64,000 bases of DNA from Burkholderia sp. L27(2015) (GTDB lineage Bacteria > Pseudomonadota > Gammaproteobacteria > Burkholderiales > Burkholderiaceae). Of this stretch, positions 23,848 to 33,069 are shown in pieces. The notes below the pieces were generated by a model, which worked only from the letters and a program-made list of their open reading frames with translations, had not been told where the DNA came from and did no database searches. Each line of letters starts with the position of its first letter. The stretch's first letter is position 1. The stretch is from positions 866,837 to 930,836 of the forward strand of contig NZ_LMUX01000016.1 of NCBI RefSeq assembly GCF_009765705.1. Direction: 5' to 3'. Both the position numbers and the translations under genes were made by a program.

Positions 23848-26031
23848 TTAGAAATCGGTTGATAAGGTGACGGTGAAGGCACGGCCGGGAACCGTCCAGT
23901 ACAGCGGTGTGTTGTCGGCCGCGGTAAAGCCTGCGAGCGCATCGATGCTGGTCCGATTGAACAGGTTGTAGACCTGGAAGCCGACTCGGGTATTGCGCAT
24001 CCACGTCGTCGGTTGCTTGAACGTATAAGCCGCAGCGAAATTCGTGACCGCAAAGCCGCCTATGGGCTGGGTATTGCCGGTGTCGCCAAACTCATGGCCA
24101 ACGAACTTCATGATCAGCGAGCTATAAAGCGGGCCACGTTCATAGATAACGCCGGCGGCGGCAGTTTTGTTCGGCGCATTCGGCAGCCAATCGTCGGTGC
24201 CTTTTTGCTTGGCATCGTTGAACGTCAGGTTGCCGTACAGGCTGAAGCCTTGACCCAGGTAATAGGTTGCCTCGGTCTCGATGCCCTTGTAGATCGCACC
24301 GCCCGCGTTGAAGAATTCGGTTTGCCCGCCTACCGTCCGACTTTCGACAGCGTTGATGAAATTGATGTAGTAGATGTCGGCCGAGGCGGTCAAGCGATCG
24401 GATTTGTACGTCGTACCGATTTGATAGTTGTCGGTTTCTTCCGGATCGGGCTGGCCGGACACTGTCGGGTCCGGAACAAAAAACACGTTCAGGTTCGGCG
24501 CCAGGTAGCCTTTCGCGTATTGCGCATAGGCGCTCCAATTGCTATTGATGCGCTCATGCAATGCCAACGAAGGCAGCAGTTTGCTGAAGGTGTGTCCGAA
24601 AACGAGCGGCTCGCCGGTACCCTGGTTGACGTCGGCATTGATATCGCGCTTGAATGAAACGTACTTCAGGCCGGAATCGAGCGACAAGTTGAAAGGCAGT
24701 TTCCATTCATATTCGACGAACGGCTGCAAGGTCAGCAAGGTGTCGTTCTGCGCACGGTCCGTGGCACTTGCCTGCGTGCCGTTGAGCACACCGCCCAGCG
24801 TGTCGTCGATCTCGAGCAGGGAGCGCGTGTTGACCTGATGGTCGACCCAGGCGCCGAGCGTCAAAGTGCCGGGGCCGACTTCGCGAGAGGCTTTGAAGAT
24901 ATCGCCAACCGAGCGGTAGTCGTTCAACAGGTGCTGGCCCGGTACGTTATTGGCACCGAAAACCGTGCCGTTCGGTGTCTCCCCGTTGGGATCTTCGCCG
25001 TTGAAACCGCTGTGATAGTACGCATACGTGTAAAGCTTGTTGTCGATATGCCAGCTTGAAACGCGTGTTTGCACGCCGAGATACTCGAAGTCGGTATGGA
25101 TATCGTCGGTGTTGTAGCCAGAAAAAGCCTGGCTCGTGGGGTCGTTATTCAAACCGAAATCCGGGCCGAACTGGGCGATCTGCGCTTTGGTCGCACCCAC
25201 GGAAACATTCTGGTGGACGTGATTGTAGGTGGCGACAAAGGTCACCAGCGTGTCGTCGCCAATCGGTTTTTCCAGCTTCACGAAATAGTTTTGACGCTGC
25301 TGATTCGCATCGGTCAAATAGCCGTCGCTGGTGGTCTGGCTGTACGAAAACATGGCGCGCGCGTCGCCGAGTTGCGGCAACACGCCGGTGTTGTAAGTCG
25401 CACCAGCGACCAGGGTATTCCAACTGCCGTACGAGATCGATGGCGTAAACGTGGCGACCGTGGAAGGGTCTTTGGATTGAATCGAGATCGTGCCGCCGAA
25501 GGTCGCGTCGCCTACCGTGCGCGCGTCGCCGGGACCGCGATCCACGGTCACGCTTCCGATGTTCTGCGACGTAAAGTACGAAGTCGAATGGTGGGTAAAG
25601 TCGTTCGAATCGCCCCAAGGCACACCGTCGAACGTCACGTTATATTGACCGTCGGTGAAGCCGCGAATCGACAGGCCTTGCGACTCCATTAGCCCGGGTC
25701 CATTGGGGTCGATGTCCGACACACTCGGCGATATCTGGATGATGTCGCTATAGTTGGCGGTCGGAGCCGCATTGTTTTCGATGTAATGCTGACTAATGAT
25801 CGATTGCGGTTGCGTCGCGATCAATGAGCCTTGCGTGGGCGCCTGGTAGGCCGCAGACGCCTGCTTGGCAGGCGTGCCATCGTTAGTGCTCGTGGTGGTA
25901 GCGCTGCTTTGAACCGACCCTAGATCGGTGGTGCTCTGTGCATGAGCGTTGTTCAGAGCGGTTGCCGAGAGGGTAGCGAGTATTAGGGTAGTCAGCCGCT
26001 TCCTGCGAGTTAACGGGTGCCTGCGAGACAT
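23848..26031 (-). CDS. TonB-dependent outer-membrane receptor
   Basis: This 727-residue receptor has a signal peptide ending at 'NNAHAQS', an N-terminal low-complexity Ser/Thr/Ala segment and a plug domain with 'LMESQGLSIRGFTDGQYNVTFDGVPWGD'. A C-terminal 22-strand barrel follows, ending in the aromatic terminus 'RAFTVTLSTDF'. AAGGA lies about 8 bp before ATG 26031; the frame to 26085 is rejected. Barrel motifs include 'NYQIGTTYKSDRLTASADIYYINF'. It heads the operon with ExbB, ExbD, TonB, a phosphodiesterase and a two-component system. A phosphorylated organic ligand (phytate- or nucleotide-like) is therefore more likely than a siderophore, by inference only. Confidence 0.9.
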   Translation of the reverse strand: MSRRHPLTRRKRLTTLILATLSATALNNAHAQSTTDLGSVQSSATTTSTNDGTPAKQASAAYQAPTQGSLIATQPQSIISQHYIENNAAPTANYSDIIQISPSVSDIDPNGPGLMESQGLSIRGFTDGQYNVTFDGVPWGDSNDFTHHSTSYFTSQNIGSVTVDRGPGDARTVGDATFGGTISIQSKDPSTVATFTPSISYGSWNTLVAGATYNTGVLPQLGDARAMFSYSQTTSDGYLTDANQQRQNYFVKLEKPIGDDTLVTFVATYNHVHQNVSVGATKAQIAQFGPDFGLNNDPTSQAFSGYNTDDIHTDFEYLGVQTRVSSWHIDNKLYTYAYYHSGFNGEDPNGETPNGTVFGANNVPGQHLLNDYRSVGDIFKASREVGPGTLTLGAWVDHQVNTRSLLEIDDTLGGVLNGTQASATDRAQNDTLLTLQPFVEYEWKLPFNLSLDSGLKYVSFKRDINADVNQGTGEPLVFGHTFSKLLPSLALHERINSNWSAYAQYAKGYLAPNLNVFFVPDPTVSGQPDPEETDNYQIGTTYKSDRLTASADIYYINFINAVESRTVGGQTEFFNAGGAIYKGIETEATYYLGQGFSLYGNLTFNDAKQKGTDDWLPNAPNKTAAAGVIYERGPLYSSLIMKFVGHEFGDTGNTQPIGGFAVTNFAAAYTFKQPTTWMRNTRVGFQVYNLFNRTSIDALAGFTAADNTPLYWTVPGRAFTVTLSTDF

Positions 26032-26193
26032 TATTGATTCCTTCAAGATCAGGTAGACGATTCGACGCTGTGCGGTGTTCTGCAAGCTCGACCGGATCTT
26101 AAAGGGTGCTTGTTTAGTTGACGTGACGCGAAACTTACGAAGTTAAACGGCGTGTCTGACAACTACAGTGAGCGCTATCATTGACGGTAGCGG
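26032..26193. promoter_or_regulatory. 162-bp upstream region of the receptor operon
   Basis: This stretch separates the receptor start (26031) from the stop of the RND outer-membrane factor (26194), both on the minus strand. It must hold the promoter of the receptor-ExbBD-TonB-phosphatase operon. I looked for a PhoB-type box of CTGTCAT repeats and did not find a convincing one. No clear hairpin terminator for the RND operon was seen. Confidence 0.4.
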
Positions 26194-27726
26194 CTAGGCT
26201 GGTGCGGGTTGGGACGGAAGTGCCTGTTGCGACCCCAGCCCTTGCCAACTGCCTCCTAGTGCCTTGATCAGTTGTACGCTTGCGTCCATGCGTCGGCGCA
26301 TCAGATCGACCTCGATGCGCTCATTGGAGAGTGCGGTGCTTTGCGCCGTTACCACGTCGAGATAGCCGACACTGCCAATCCGATATTGATTCAGCTCCAA
26401 GCTCAAGGCTTGTTCTGCAGATTTCACCGCCTCGTCTTGCTTGGCCGCTTCCTGTTGCAGGATGCGCAGCGCGGCGAGGTTGTCCTCCACTTCCTGGAAG
26501 GCACTCAAGACCGTTTGCTTGTAGTCGGCGACGTTCTCGGCGAATTGCGCTTGGGCGCCATGCAGCGTTGCACGTCGCGCTCCACCATCGAAAAGCGGCG
26601 CGATCAGCGCGGGTGCAATGGTCCACATGCGCGAGGGCGCGCTCAACAAGCTCGACAGCGCCGAGCTTTCCGCGCCACCACTGACCGCCAGGAGCAGGTC
26701 AGGGTAGAAGGCCGCCTGGGCCACGCCGATTTGTGCGTTGGCCGCTGCCATGTGACGCTCGGCCGCGGCCACATCGGGACGACGCTCCAACAACTGAGTA
26801 GGAATCCCAAGCGGAATGTCGGGCGGTGTGAAATCGGCTTGCGCGCTGGGCAGCGAAAATAAGGAAGCCGGTTGCCCGATCAATGTGGCTACCGCATGTT
26901 CATAACGCGCGCGCATCACGCCCAGATCGAGTTCCTGGGCCTGAGTCGCTTCGAGTTGAGTTTGGGCCTGAGCCACATCCGATTGCGAGGCGATACCGGC
27001 GTTGAAACGATTGGTAGTCAATTGCACGGTCTGCTCGAATGCCGCGGTGGTATCGGCCAACAATTTCGCCGAGGCATCCACGCCGCGCAAATTGAAGTAA
27101 TCCACCGCCAGCTCCGCATGCATGCTTAGCCGCACCCCTTCGAGATCGGCGGCGCTGGCTTGCTCGTTGGCACGGGCGGCGTCTACTGTGTGCCGTATCT
27201 TGCCCCACAGATCCGGCTCCCACGAAACGTCGAGCGCGGTGGCGTAATCGGAAATCGTGTTGCCGGACTTGGCTGAGTCGATCACGTTGCGCGAGTAGTG
27301 TGTGCGGCTGGTGGCCGCCCCAACGTCGACGCTCGGGGAAAACCCCGCGTGCGCAAAGTCGATGCCTGAGCGAGCTTGGTCAAGCACGGCAATGGCTTTC
27401 TGCACATTCTGGTTGGACACATTGACCTGATCTTCCAGGTGATCCAGTTGAGGGTCGCCGAAGATCTTCCACCATGGTCCGCGCAGTGCGTTGTCGTCGG
27501 GTTGCGCTTGGGTCCAACCGGCGGCCGGTGCAGCGGTTTGAGTATGGGTTCCCTGGGCGGCTTCCCCGCTTGCCGGGCGCATTTGCTCTCGCGTTTGCTC
27601 CTTATACTGTGCCGGAACGGTGACTTGCGGGCGGACATAAGTCGGACCGACCATGCAGCCGCCGAGCAAAAGCGCGGCGGTACACACGCCCACTAGCGGG
27701 GCGAGTTTGACGGTATATTTTTTCAT
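26194..27726 (-). CDS. RND efflux outer-membrane factor, NodT/OprM type lipoprotein
   Basis: This 510-residue protein has a lipoprotein signal with lipobox 'LLLGGC' (Cys at about 24). Two TolC-like repeats carry the family blocks 'WWKIFGDPQLDHLEDQV', 'DVSWEPDLWGKIRHTVDAARA' and 'ERRPDVAAAERHMAAANAQIGVAQAAFYPDL'. It forms the trimeric outer-membrane duct of the tripartite pump. Its ATG overlaps the adaptor's stop codon (ATGA). It is the last gene of the leftward pump operon 32192-26194. Confidence 0.93.
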   Translation of the reverse strand: MKKYTVKLAPLVGVCTAALLLGGCMVGPTYVRPQVTVPAQYKEQTREQMRPASGEAAQGTHTQTAAPAAGWTQAQPDDNALRGPWWKIFGDPQLDHLEDQVNVSNQNVQKAIAVLDQARSGIDFAHAGFSPSVDVGAATSRTHYSRNVIDSAKSGNTISDYATALDVSWEPDLWGKIRHTVDAARANEQASAADLEGVRLSMHAELAVDYFNLRGVDASAKLLADTTAAFEQTVQLTTNRFNAGIASQSDVAQAQTQLEATQAQELDLGVMRARYEHAVATLIGQPASLFSLPSAQADFTPPDIPLGIPTQLLERRPDVAAAERHMAAANAQIGVAQAAFYPDLLLAVSGGAESSALSSLLSAPSRMWTIAPALIAPLFDGGARRATLHGAQAQFAENVADYKQTVLSAFQEVEDNLAALRILQQEAAKQDEAVKSAEQALSLELNQYRIGSVGYLDVVTAQSTALSNERIEVDLMRRRMDASVQLIKALGGSWQGLGSQQALPSQPAPA

Positions 27727-28922
27727 GACGCCGCACTCGTATCGACGCGCACCGATTCGCCCTGCGCAATCGAATCGCTGGGGTTGAGTATCACGCTATC
27801 GTTCGGACTCAAGCCGGTCAGCACTTCGATGCGGGTGCCGAAGTCGCGCCCCAGTGTGAGGGTTTTCAACGCCACCTTGCCCTGCGCATCGACGGTTGCC
27901 ACCTGCACGCCCTGCGGTCGATAGAGCAAGGTATTGACGGGCAGCGAGTAACCGGGATGTGCAGTGGGCAGTGCCATGTGGATCTGTCCGTAGGAGCCAG
28001 GTAGCATGGTCGAGCCGGGATTGGGAATGTCCACCTCGACGCGCAAGGTGCGGGTCACTGCGTTGATCGTCCCGGTGTTGCGCGCGATCGTGCCAGGGAA
28101 GGTGCGTCCCGGGAATTGGGGCAGCGTGAGGTAAGCGGCGATACCGTCGACGCTGGTGGCGGAATCATCTTGCGGGACGTCCACGTAGACCCGCAGCGTG
28201 CTCGTCGTTGCGATATCGAACAACTCTTTGACAGGCCCCGCGGCACTACCGGCTTGAATCAACGCCCCGACATCGGTGTTGCGTGCCGTAATGATGCCGT
28301 CGAACGGCGCGCCAACTTTCTCGTAGGATTGCAGTTGCGCGAGGCGGCCCACGTTGGCCTGCGTCGAGGCCAACAGCGCTTGCTTGGCCTGCGCATCGCT
28401 GACCTTTATATCGGTTTCCTGGCGTGACACCGAGTTGGTTTGCAGTAGTTGCTGCCAGCGTTGTGCCGTAACCTGCGCCAACTGCGAGTTGGCCAGCGCC
28501 TGTTGTTCGTCGGCACGCGCCTGGCGCAATTGGTCGTCGACCTCGGGCGCGTCGATGACGGCGAGCAATTGCCCAGCTTTCACATGGGTACCGATATCGG
28601 CGGACCAGCTTTTCAAATAGCCGTCAGTGCGCGCAAAAATCGGAGTTTGCCGCTCGGCTTCGATATCGGCCGGCAACACCAGTTCCTGAGTCGCGGCTGC
28701 AGGGCTGGGCTTGGTCACTTGCACGGTGGGCACGGCAAGCGCGGCGGTCTGGCGCGCAAGCGCCGCTTGCGCATCGAGGCGTGGCCAGATTCCTGCGCAT
28801 AGCGCCAGACCGAGCCCGGTAGCGGCCAGCACGATGAGTCCGCTACGCCGGGGCGCGGCCCGGTGAAGTGCATCCGGAAGTGCATCCCTTTCAGACGCAA
28901 ACTTGGGAAATTGTCTAGACAT
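27723..28922 (-). CDS. RND efflux periplasmic adaptor (membrane fusion protein)
   Basis: This 399-residue protein is anchored by an N-terminal helix ('SGLIVLAATGLGLALCAGIW', about 28-47). A lipoyl half-motif lies near 100 ('DGYLKSWSADIGTHVKAGQLLAVIDAPEVDDQL'), an alpha-hairpin at about 120-190, then 'GAPFDGIITARNTDVGALIQAG' and beta-barrel/membrane-proximal domains. It bridges the RND pump and outer-membrane factor. TTGGAG precedes ATG 28922 by about 8 bp, so this start is preferred over 28934. It lies 12 bp after the pump stop codon. Confidence 0.92.
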   Translation of the reverse strand: MSRQFPKFASERDALPDALHRAAPRRSGLIVLAATGLGLALCAGIWPRLDAQAALARQTAALAVPTVQVTKPSPAAATQELVLPADIEAERQTPIFARTDGYLKSWSADIGTHVKAGQLLAVIDAPEVDDQLRQARADEQQALANSQLAQVTAQRWQQLLQTNSVSRQETDIKVSDAQAKQALLASTQANVGRLAQLQSYEKVGAPFDGIITARNTDVGALIQAGSAAGPVKELFDIATTSTLRVYVDVPQDDSATSVDGIAAYLTLPQFPGRTFPGTIARNTGTINAVTRTLRVEVDIPNPGSTMLPGSYGQIHMALPTAHPGYSLPVNTLLYRPQGVQVATVDAQGKVALKTLTLGRDFGTRIEVLTGLSPNDSVILNPSDSIAQGESVRVDTSAAS

Positions 28923-28934
28923 GAACGGCTCCAA

Positions 28935-31900
28935 TCAACGCAAAATGTCGGTATCGAATTGCAGCGCGGTGAGCGGACGCCGTTTGGCCAGCCAGCTGTG
29001 AACCACGGAGAACACGACGGGTACGAAGATCAAGGTGGCTGTGGTGCCGAACAGCAAACCGCCGATCACGGCGCGGCCCAAGGGCGCGTTTTGTTCGCCG
29101 CCATCGCCCATGCCGATCGCCATCGGCACCATACCGATGATCATCGCGAGCGCGGTCATCAGCACCGGCCGGAAGCGACTCGTCCCGGCCGCCAATGCCG
29201 CCTGAATCGGCGTGAGGCCATGCGCGAGTTTTTCGCGCGCGAAGCTCACCACGAGTATGCTGTTTGCCGTCGCCACGCCGATGCACATCATCGCCCCGGT
29301 CAGCGCCGGCACGCTTACCGTCGTGTGTGTGACGAACAGCATCCAGAGAATGCCGGTCATGGCGCCGGGCAGCCCCGTGATGATGATCAACGGGTCGACC
29401 CACGACTGGAAATTCACCACCATCAGCAAATACACCAGCAGCACCGCGAACGAGATCCCGGTGGCCAGTCCCGCGAACGACGCTTGCATGGTCTGCACCT
29501 GCCCGCGAATCACCACTTGCGCGCCGCGCGGCAGATCTTGCCTGGCGGAGTCGACGATGCGGTTGACGTCGTCGGCAACGCCACCGAGGTCGCGGCCTTG
29601 CACCGACCCATAGATGTCGATTACCGGTTGCACGTTGTAATGCGTCACGACCGCCTGCTGGCTGGTTCGATGGAATGTGCCGAGCGAGCCCAGCACGCCC
29701 TCGATGTGCCCTGCATTGCTGCCCATGCCGCCCGTGAACGGCGTGGCGTTCGTGGCCAAAGGGATGTTGGCCAGCGCCTGCAGCGAATTCACATCGTATT
29801 GCGGCACCTCGGTCATCACCGGATAGCTCACGCCGTTTTGCGGGCTGAGCCAAAAGTTGGGGGATGTTTGCGAGCTGCCGGACAGCGCGATCAGCAGGCT
29901 GCGCGCGACATCCTGTTGCTGCAGGCCGGCCTGCAATGCCTTGGTGCGATCCACGTCCACGTCAATCTCGGGCAGGTCCGCCGGTTGTTGAATGCGCAGA
30001 TCGACCAGCCCCTGGACTTTGTGCAAGCGTGACAGCAAGGTGTCGGCGAAGGCCCGGTTCTGGTCCAGGTTGTTGCCGATCACCTGGATATCGATGGGTG
30101 CAGGCAGGCCAAAATTCAGGATCTGGCTGACCATGTCGGCCGGCAGGAACGAGAACGTCACGTCGGGAAATTGTTGTCCGAGCTTCTCGCGCAGTTGGCT
30201 CACGTATTGCGCGGTCGGATGATGATGCGCGTTGAGCGTGATCAGGATGTCGGCATCCGCGCTACCGATCGGCGCCGAGCTGCTGTACGACAAATTGATG
30301 CCGCTGGTGGGCAAGCCTATGTTGTCGACGATGGTCTGCAGCTCGTTGGCCGGTATCATGGAGCGTATGCGGGTTTCGACCCGATCGGCAATCACCGCGG
30401 TTTGCTCGATCCGGGTGCCGGTTTTGGCGCGCATGTGCAGTTTGATCTGGCCGGAGTCGATCTGCGGGAAAAAATCGCGTCCCAGGAACGGGACCAATGC
30501 GAGCGAAGCAACACAGAACACCAGGAACCCGACGATAAATGCACGCGAATGTTGCAGCGTGCCTTCGAGCACGGCCTGATACCGCACGCGCAATGCCTCG
30601 AACCGGGATTCGAAACGCTTCTGGAATCGTTCGAAGCGATTGGGCTTGCGCTCACCCCCTGCGATACCCGCGCCGGTCGCGTCACTCGCGTCGATCGCGC
30701 CGGTCGATTGGGCACCGCGCAGCAAATACATGGCCAGGGTCGGGATCAGGGTGCGCGACAGGAAATACGACGACAGCATCGCAAACACGATCGCTTCGGC
30801 AAGCGGCGTGAAAAGGTAATGAGCAACGCCGGGAAGCAGCAGCATCGGTACGAACACGATGCATATGGACAAGGTCGAGACCAGCGTAGGAATCGCGATT
30901 TCGCCCGACCCATTGAGTATCGCCTGCAACAAGGGCTGACCCTGTTCGATATGGTGAGTGATGTTTTCGATCGCGACGGTGGCGTCGTCGACCAGAATAC
31001 CCACTGCCAGCGCGAGGCCGCCCAGCGTCATGATGTTGATAGTCTGGCCGAGCAAGGAGAGCATGATCAGCGACGAGACCATCGCCAGCGGGATCGAGAT
31101 GGCGATAATCAACGTGGCTCGCCAACTGCCCAGGAACACCAGGATCATCGCGGCTGTGAGGCCCGCTGCGATCAAGCCTTCGCGGACCACACCCTGCACG
31201 GCGGATTTGACGAACACCGATTGATCGGTGACCGTTTCGATATCAAGCGCGCGTGGCATCTGTGCACGGATGTGCGGCAGCATCTGCTTGATCTGGGCGA
31301 TCACGTCGAGCGTGGAGACGTTGCCGCTCTTTTCGACTTCGAGCAGGGCCGCCCGCTGTCCGTCATGGCGCACGATGTTGGTCTGGGGCGCATATCCGTC
31401 GCGCACGTTGGCGACGTCGTGAACGTAAGTCACGGTCCCGTTGGCGTCGGTCCGGATCGGCAGGTTGTTGAGTTCGGCGACCGATTTGGCGCCGCCGTTC
31501 ATGTTCACGTTGTATTCGAACGTGCCGATCTTCGCCGTACCGCCAGGCAATATCAGGTTTTGGGCATTCACCGCATTGACCACGTCAGTCGGTGTCAGCC
31601 CATGAGCCTGCAATGCCTGCGGGTTGATATCGACCACGATCTCGCGCACCTTGCCGCCATAGGGGATAGGCACCGCCGCGCCTTGCACGGTTGCCAATTG
31701 GGTGCGGATGAAGTTATTGCCCAGGTCGTAAAGCGTCTGTTCGGGCAAGGTCTTGCTCGACAAGGCAAGCTCCATGATCGGCACCGTGGACGCGTTGTAG
31801 GTCAGCACCAGCGGTGGCAACGTGCCCGGCGGCAATACGCGCAACAAGCTTTGTGCGCTGCTCGACGCCTCGGCCAATGCGCGCGTGATATCGGCGCCGG

Positions 31901-32192
31901 GATGGAAAAAGATCTTGATGACGGCCACGCCGTTGAGCGACTGCGACTCGACGTGTTCGATGTCGCCCACGTCCGAGGTCAAGGCCCGCTCATAGGGGGC
32001 AACGATCCGATGCGAAATGTCTTCCGCCGACATGCCGTTATAGGTCCAGACGACACTCAGCACGGGAATGTCGATGTTGGGAAAAATATCGACGGGTGTG
32101 CGCAGTATCATCAGCGGCCCAACGATCAGCAACAGCAAGGCCAACACGATAAAGGTATAAGGGCGGCGCAAAGCGACTTTTACGATCCACAT
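28935..32192 (-). CDS. RND-superfamily efflux pump inner-membrane subunit (HAE1-like)
   Basis: This 1085-residue pump has the full RND layout: a first helix ('RRPYTFIVLALLLLIVGPLMIL'), a large periplasmic loop, helix 4 with the proton-relay pair in 'GGLALAVGILVDDATVAIENI' (two adjacent Asp), and a second half starting near residue 540. The Asp pair and HAE1-type motifs point to drug or organic export rather than the heavy-metal HME class. It is the first gene of the pump operon and diverges from a two-component system across 196 bp containing an 18-bp palindrome. A ~35-residue insertion around 500-540 ('SDATGAGIAGGERKPNRFERF') precedes the central helix. Confidence 0.93.
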   Translation of the reverse strand: MWIVKVALRRPYTFIVLALLLLIVGPLMILRTPVDIFPNIDIPVLSVVWTYNGMSAEDISHRIVAPYERALTSDVGDIEHVESQSLNGVAVIKIFFHPGADITRALAEASSSAQSLLRVLPPGTLPPLVLTYNASTVPIMELALSSKTLPEQTLYDLGNNFIRTQLATVQGAAVPIPYGGKVREIVVDINPQALQAHGLTPTDVVNAVNAQNLILPGGTAKIGTFEYNVNMNGGAKSVAELNNLPIRTDANGTVTYVHDVANVRDGYAPQTNIVRHDGQRAALLEVEKSGNVSTLDVIAQIKQMLPHIRAQMPRALDIETVTDQSVFVKSAVQGVVREGLIAAGLTAAMILVFLGSWRATLIIAISIPLAMVSSLIMLSLLGQTINIMTLGGLALAVGILVDDATVAIENITHHIEQGQPLLQAILNGSGEIAIPTLVSTLSICIVFVPMLLLPGVAHYLFTPLAEAIVFAMLSSYFLSRTLIPTLAMYLLRGAQSTGAIDASDATGAGIAGGERKPNRFERFQKRFESRFEALRVRYQAVLEGTLQHSRAFIVGFLVFCVASLALVPFLGRDFFPQIDSGQIKLHMRAKTGTRIEQTAVIADRVETRIRSMIPANELQTIVDNIGLPTSGINLSYSSSAPIGSADADILITLNAHHHPTAQYVSQLREKLGQQFPDVTFSFLPADMVSQILNFGLPAPIDIQVIGNNLDQNRAFADTLLSRLHKVQGLVDLRIQQPADLPEIDVDVDRTKALQAGLQQQDVARSLLIALSGSSQTSPNFWLSPQNGVSYPVMTEVPQYDVNSLQALANIPLATNATPFTGGMGSNAGHIEGVLGSLGTFHRTSQQAVVTHYNVQPVIDIYGSVQGRDLGGVADDVNRIVDSARQDLPRGAQVVIRGQVQTMQASFAGLATGISFAVLLVYLLMVVNFQSWVDPLIIITGLPGAMTGILWMLFVTHTTVSVPALTGAMMCIGVATANSILVVSFAREKLAHGLTPIQAALAAGTSRFRPVLMTALAMIIGMVPMAIGMGDGGEQNAPLGRAVIGGLLFGTTATLIFVPVVFSVVHSWLAKRRPLTALQFDTDILR

Positions 32193-32305
32193 GGTGCGGG
32201 TTCCTTATTCATCGGCCTGGACAAAAAACGGCGGGGCTGCAACGGGCGCATCGTGCAGTTAGCGGGCAGTCTAGCGAGCGGAGTCGCGCGCCGAGGTGTC
32301 AAGAG

Positions 32306-32323
32306 GATTACGAATTTGTAATC
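32306..32323. promoter_or_regulatory. candidate response-regulator operator between pump operon and its two-component system
   Basis: GATTACGAATTTGTAATC is an 18-bp palindrome matching at 8 of 9 pairs. It resembles the direct/inverted boxes of CusR/CopR-type regulators (ATTACAAATTTGTAAT-like). It lies 114 bp upstream of the pump ATG and 66 bp upstream of the regulator ATG, well placed to control both directions. Confidence 0.7.
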
Positions 32324-32388
32324 ATCACAGTGGAGCGATGCAGGTATCATTTATCGAACCGAAGCTGCGGCAACAAAGGAGAAAGCCG

Positions 32389-33069
32389 ATGCGTGTCCTG
32401 ATCGTCGAAGATGAACTGAAGACAGGTGAATACCTGAAGAAAGGCCTGGAAGAGTCGGGCTTTTCCGTCGAACTCGCGCGCGACGGCGTGGACGGTCTGC
32501 ACCTGGCGCTGGAGGATGACTACGATCTGGTTGTGCTCGACGTGATGATGCCGCGCAAAGACGGCTGGGCTATGCTAAAGGACTTGCGGGCACGCAAGTC
32601 CACACCGGTGCTTTTTTTGAGCGCGCGCGACGATGTCGAGGATCGGGTTCGGGGCTTGGAATTGGGCGCCGACGATTACCTGGTCAAGCCGTTTGCGTTT
32701 GTCGAGTTGCTGGCCCGGGTGCGCACACTGGTGCGGCGCGGTCCGCCTCGCGAAGCGGAGCTGACGGTAGTCGGCGATTTGGAAATCGACTCGATCCGGC
32801 GCCGCGTCAAACGTGCAGGCGTGCGCATCGAACTGACCCCGCGCGAGTTCTCGTTGTTGCAGTTGCTGGCGCGTCGGCGCGGCGAGGTAATGAGCCGTAC
32901 CCAAATTGCGTCATATGTGTGGGACATGAATTTCGACAGCGACACCAACGTCGTGGAGGTGGCCGTGCGACGCTTGCGCGCCAAGATCGACGACGCGTTT
33001 CCCGACAAGCTGATCCATACCGTGCGAGGCGTGGGTTACATGCTCGATACGGAACAGCCCGATGTCTAG
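32389..33069 (+). CDS. heavy-metal-type OmpR-family response regulator (CusR/CzcR-like)
   Basis: This 226-residue regulator has a receiver with 'IVEDE' (about 5-9), phospho-acceptor Asp51 in '[14 protein letters not shown]' and '[20 protein letters not shown]'. The winged helix carries '[56 protein letters not shown]', the arrangement typical of CusR, CopR and CzcR. AAAGGAGA precedes ATG 32389 by 6 bp; the ATG-like frame from 32296 is rejected. It overlaps the kinase gene by 8 bp and diverges from the RND operon, which it probably activates. Confidence 0.93.
   Translation: MRVLIVEDELKTGEYLKKGLEESGFSVELARDGVDGLHLALEDDYDLVVLDVMMPRKDGWAMLKDLRARKSTPVLFLSARDDVEDRVRGLELGADDYLVKPFAFVELLARVRTLVRRGPPREAELTVVGDLEIDSIRRRVKRAGVRIELTPREFSLLQLLARRRGEVMSRTQIASYVWDMNFDSDTNVVEVAVRRLRAKIDDAFPDKLIHTVRGVGYMLDTEQPDV

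Noticed and set aside
26032-26193. PhoB box in front of the TonB-receptor operon
   Set aside because: I looked for tandem CTGTCAT-like heptamers with 4-bp AT spacers on both strands and saw none convincing, so phosphate control is not claimed.
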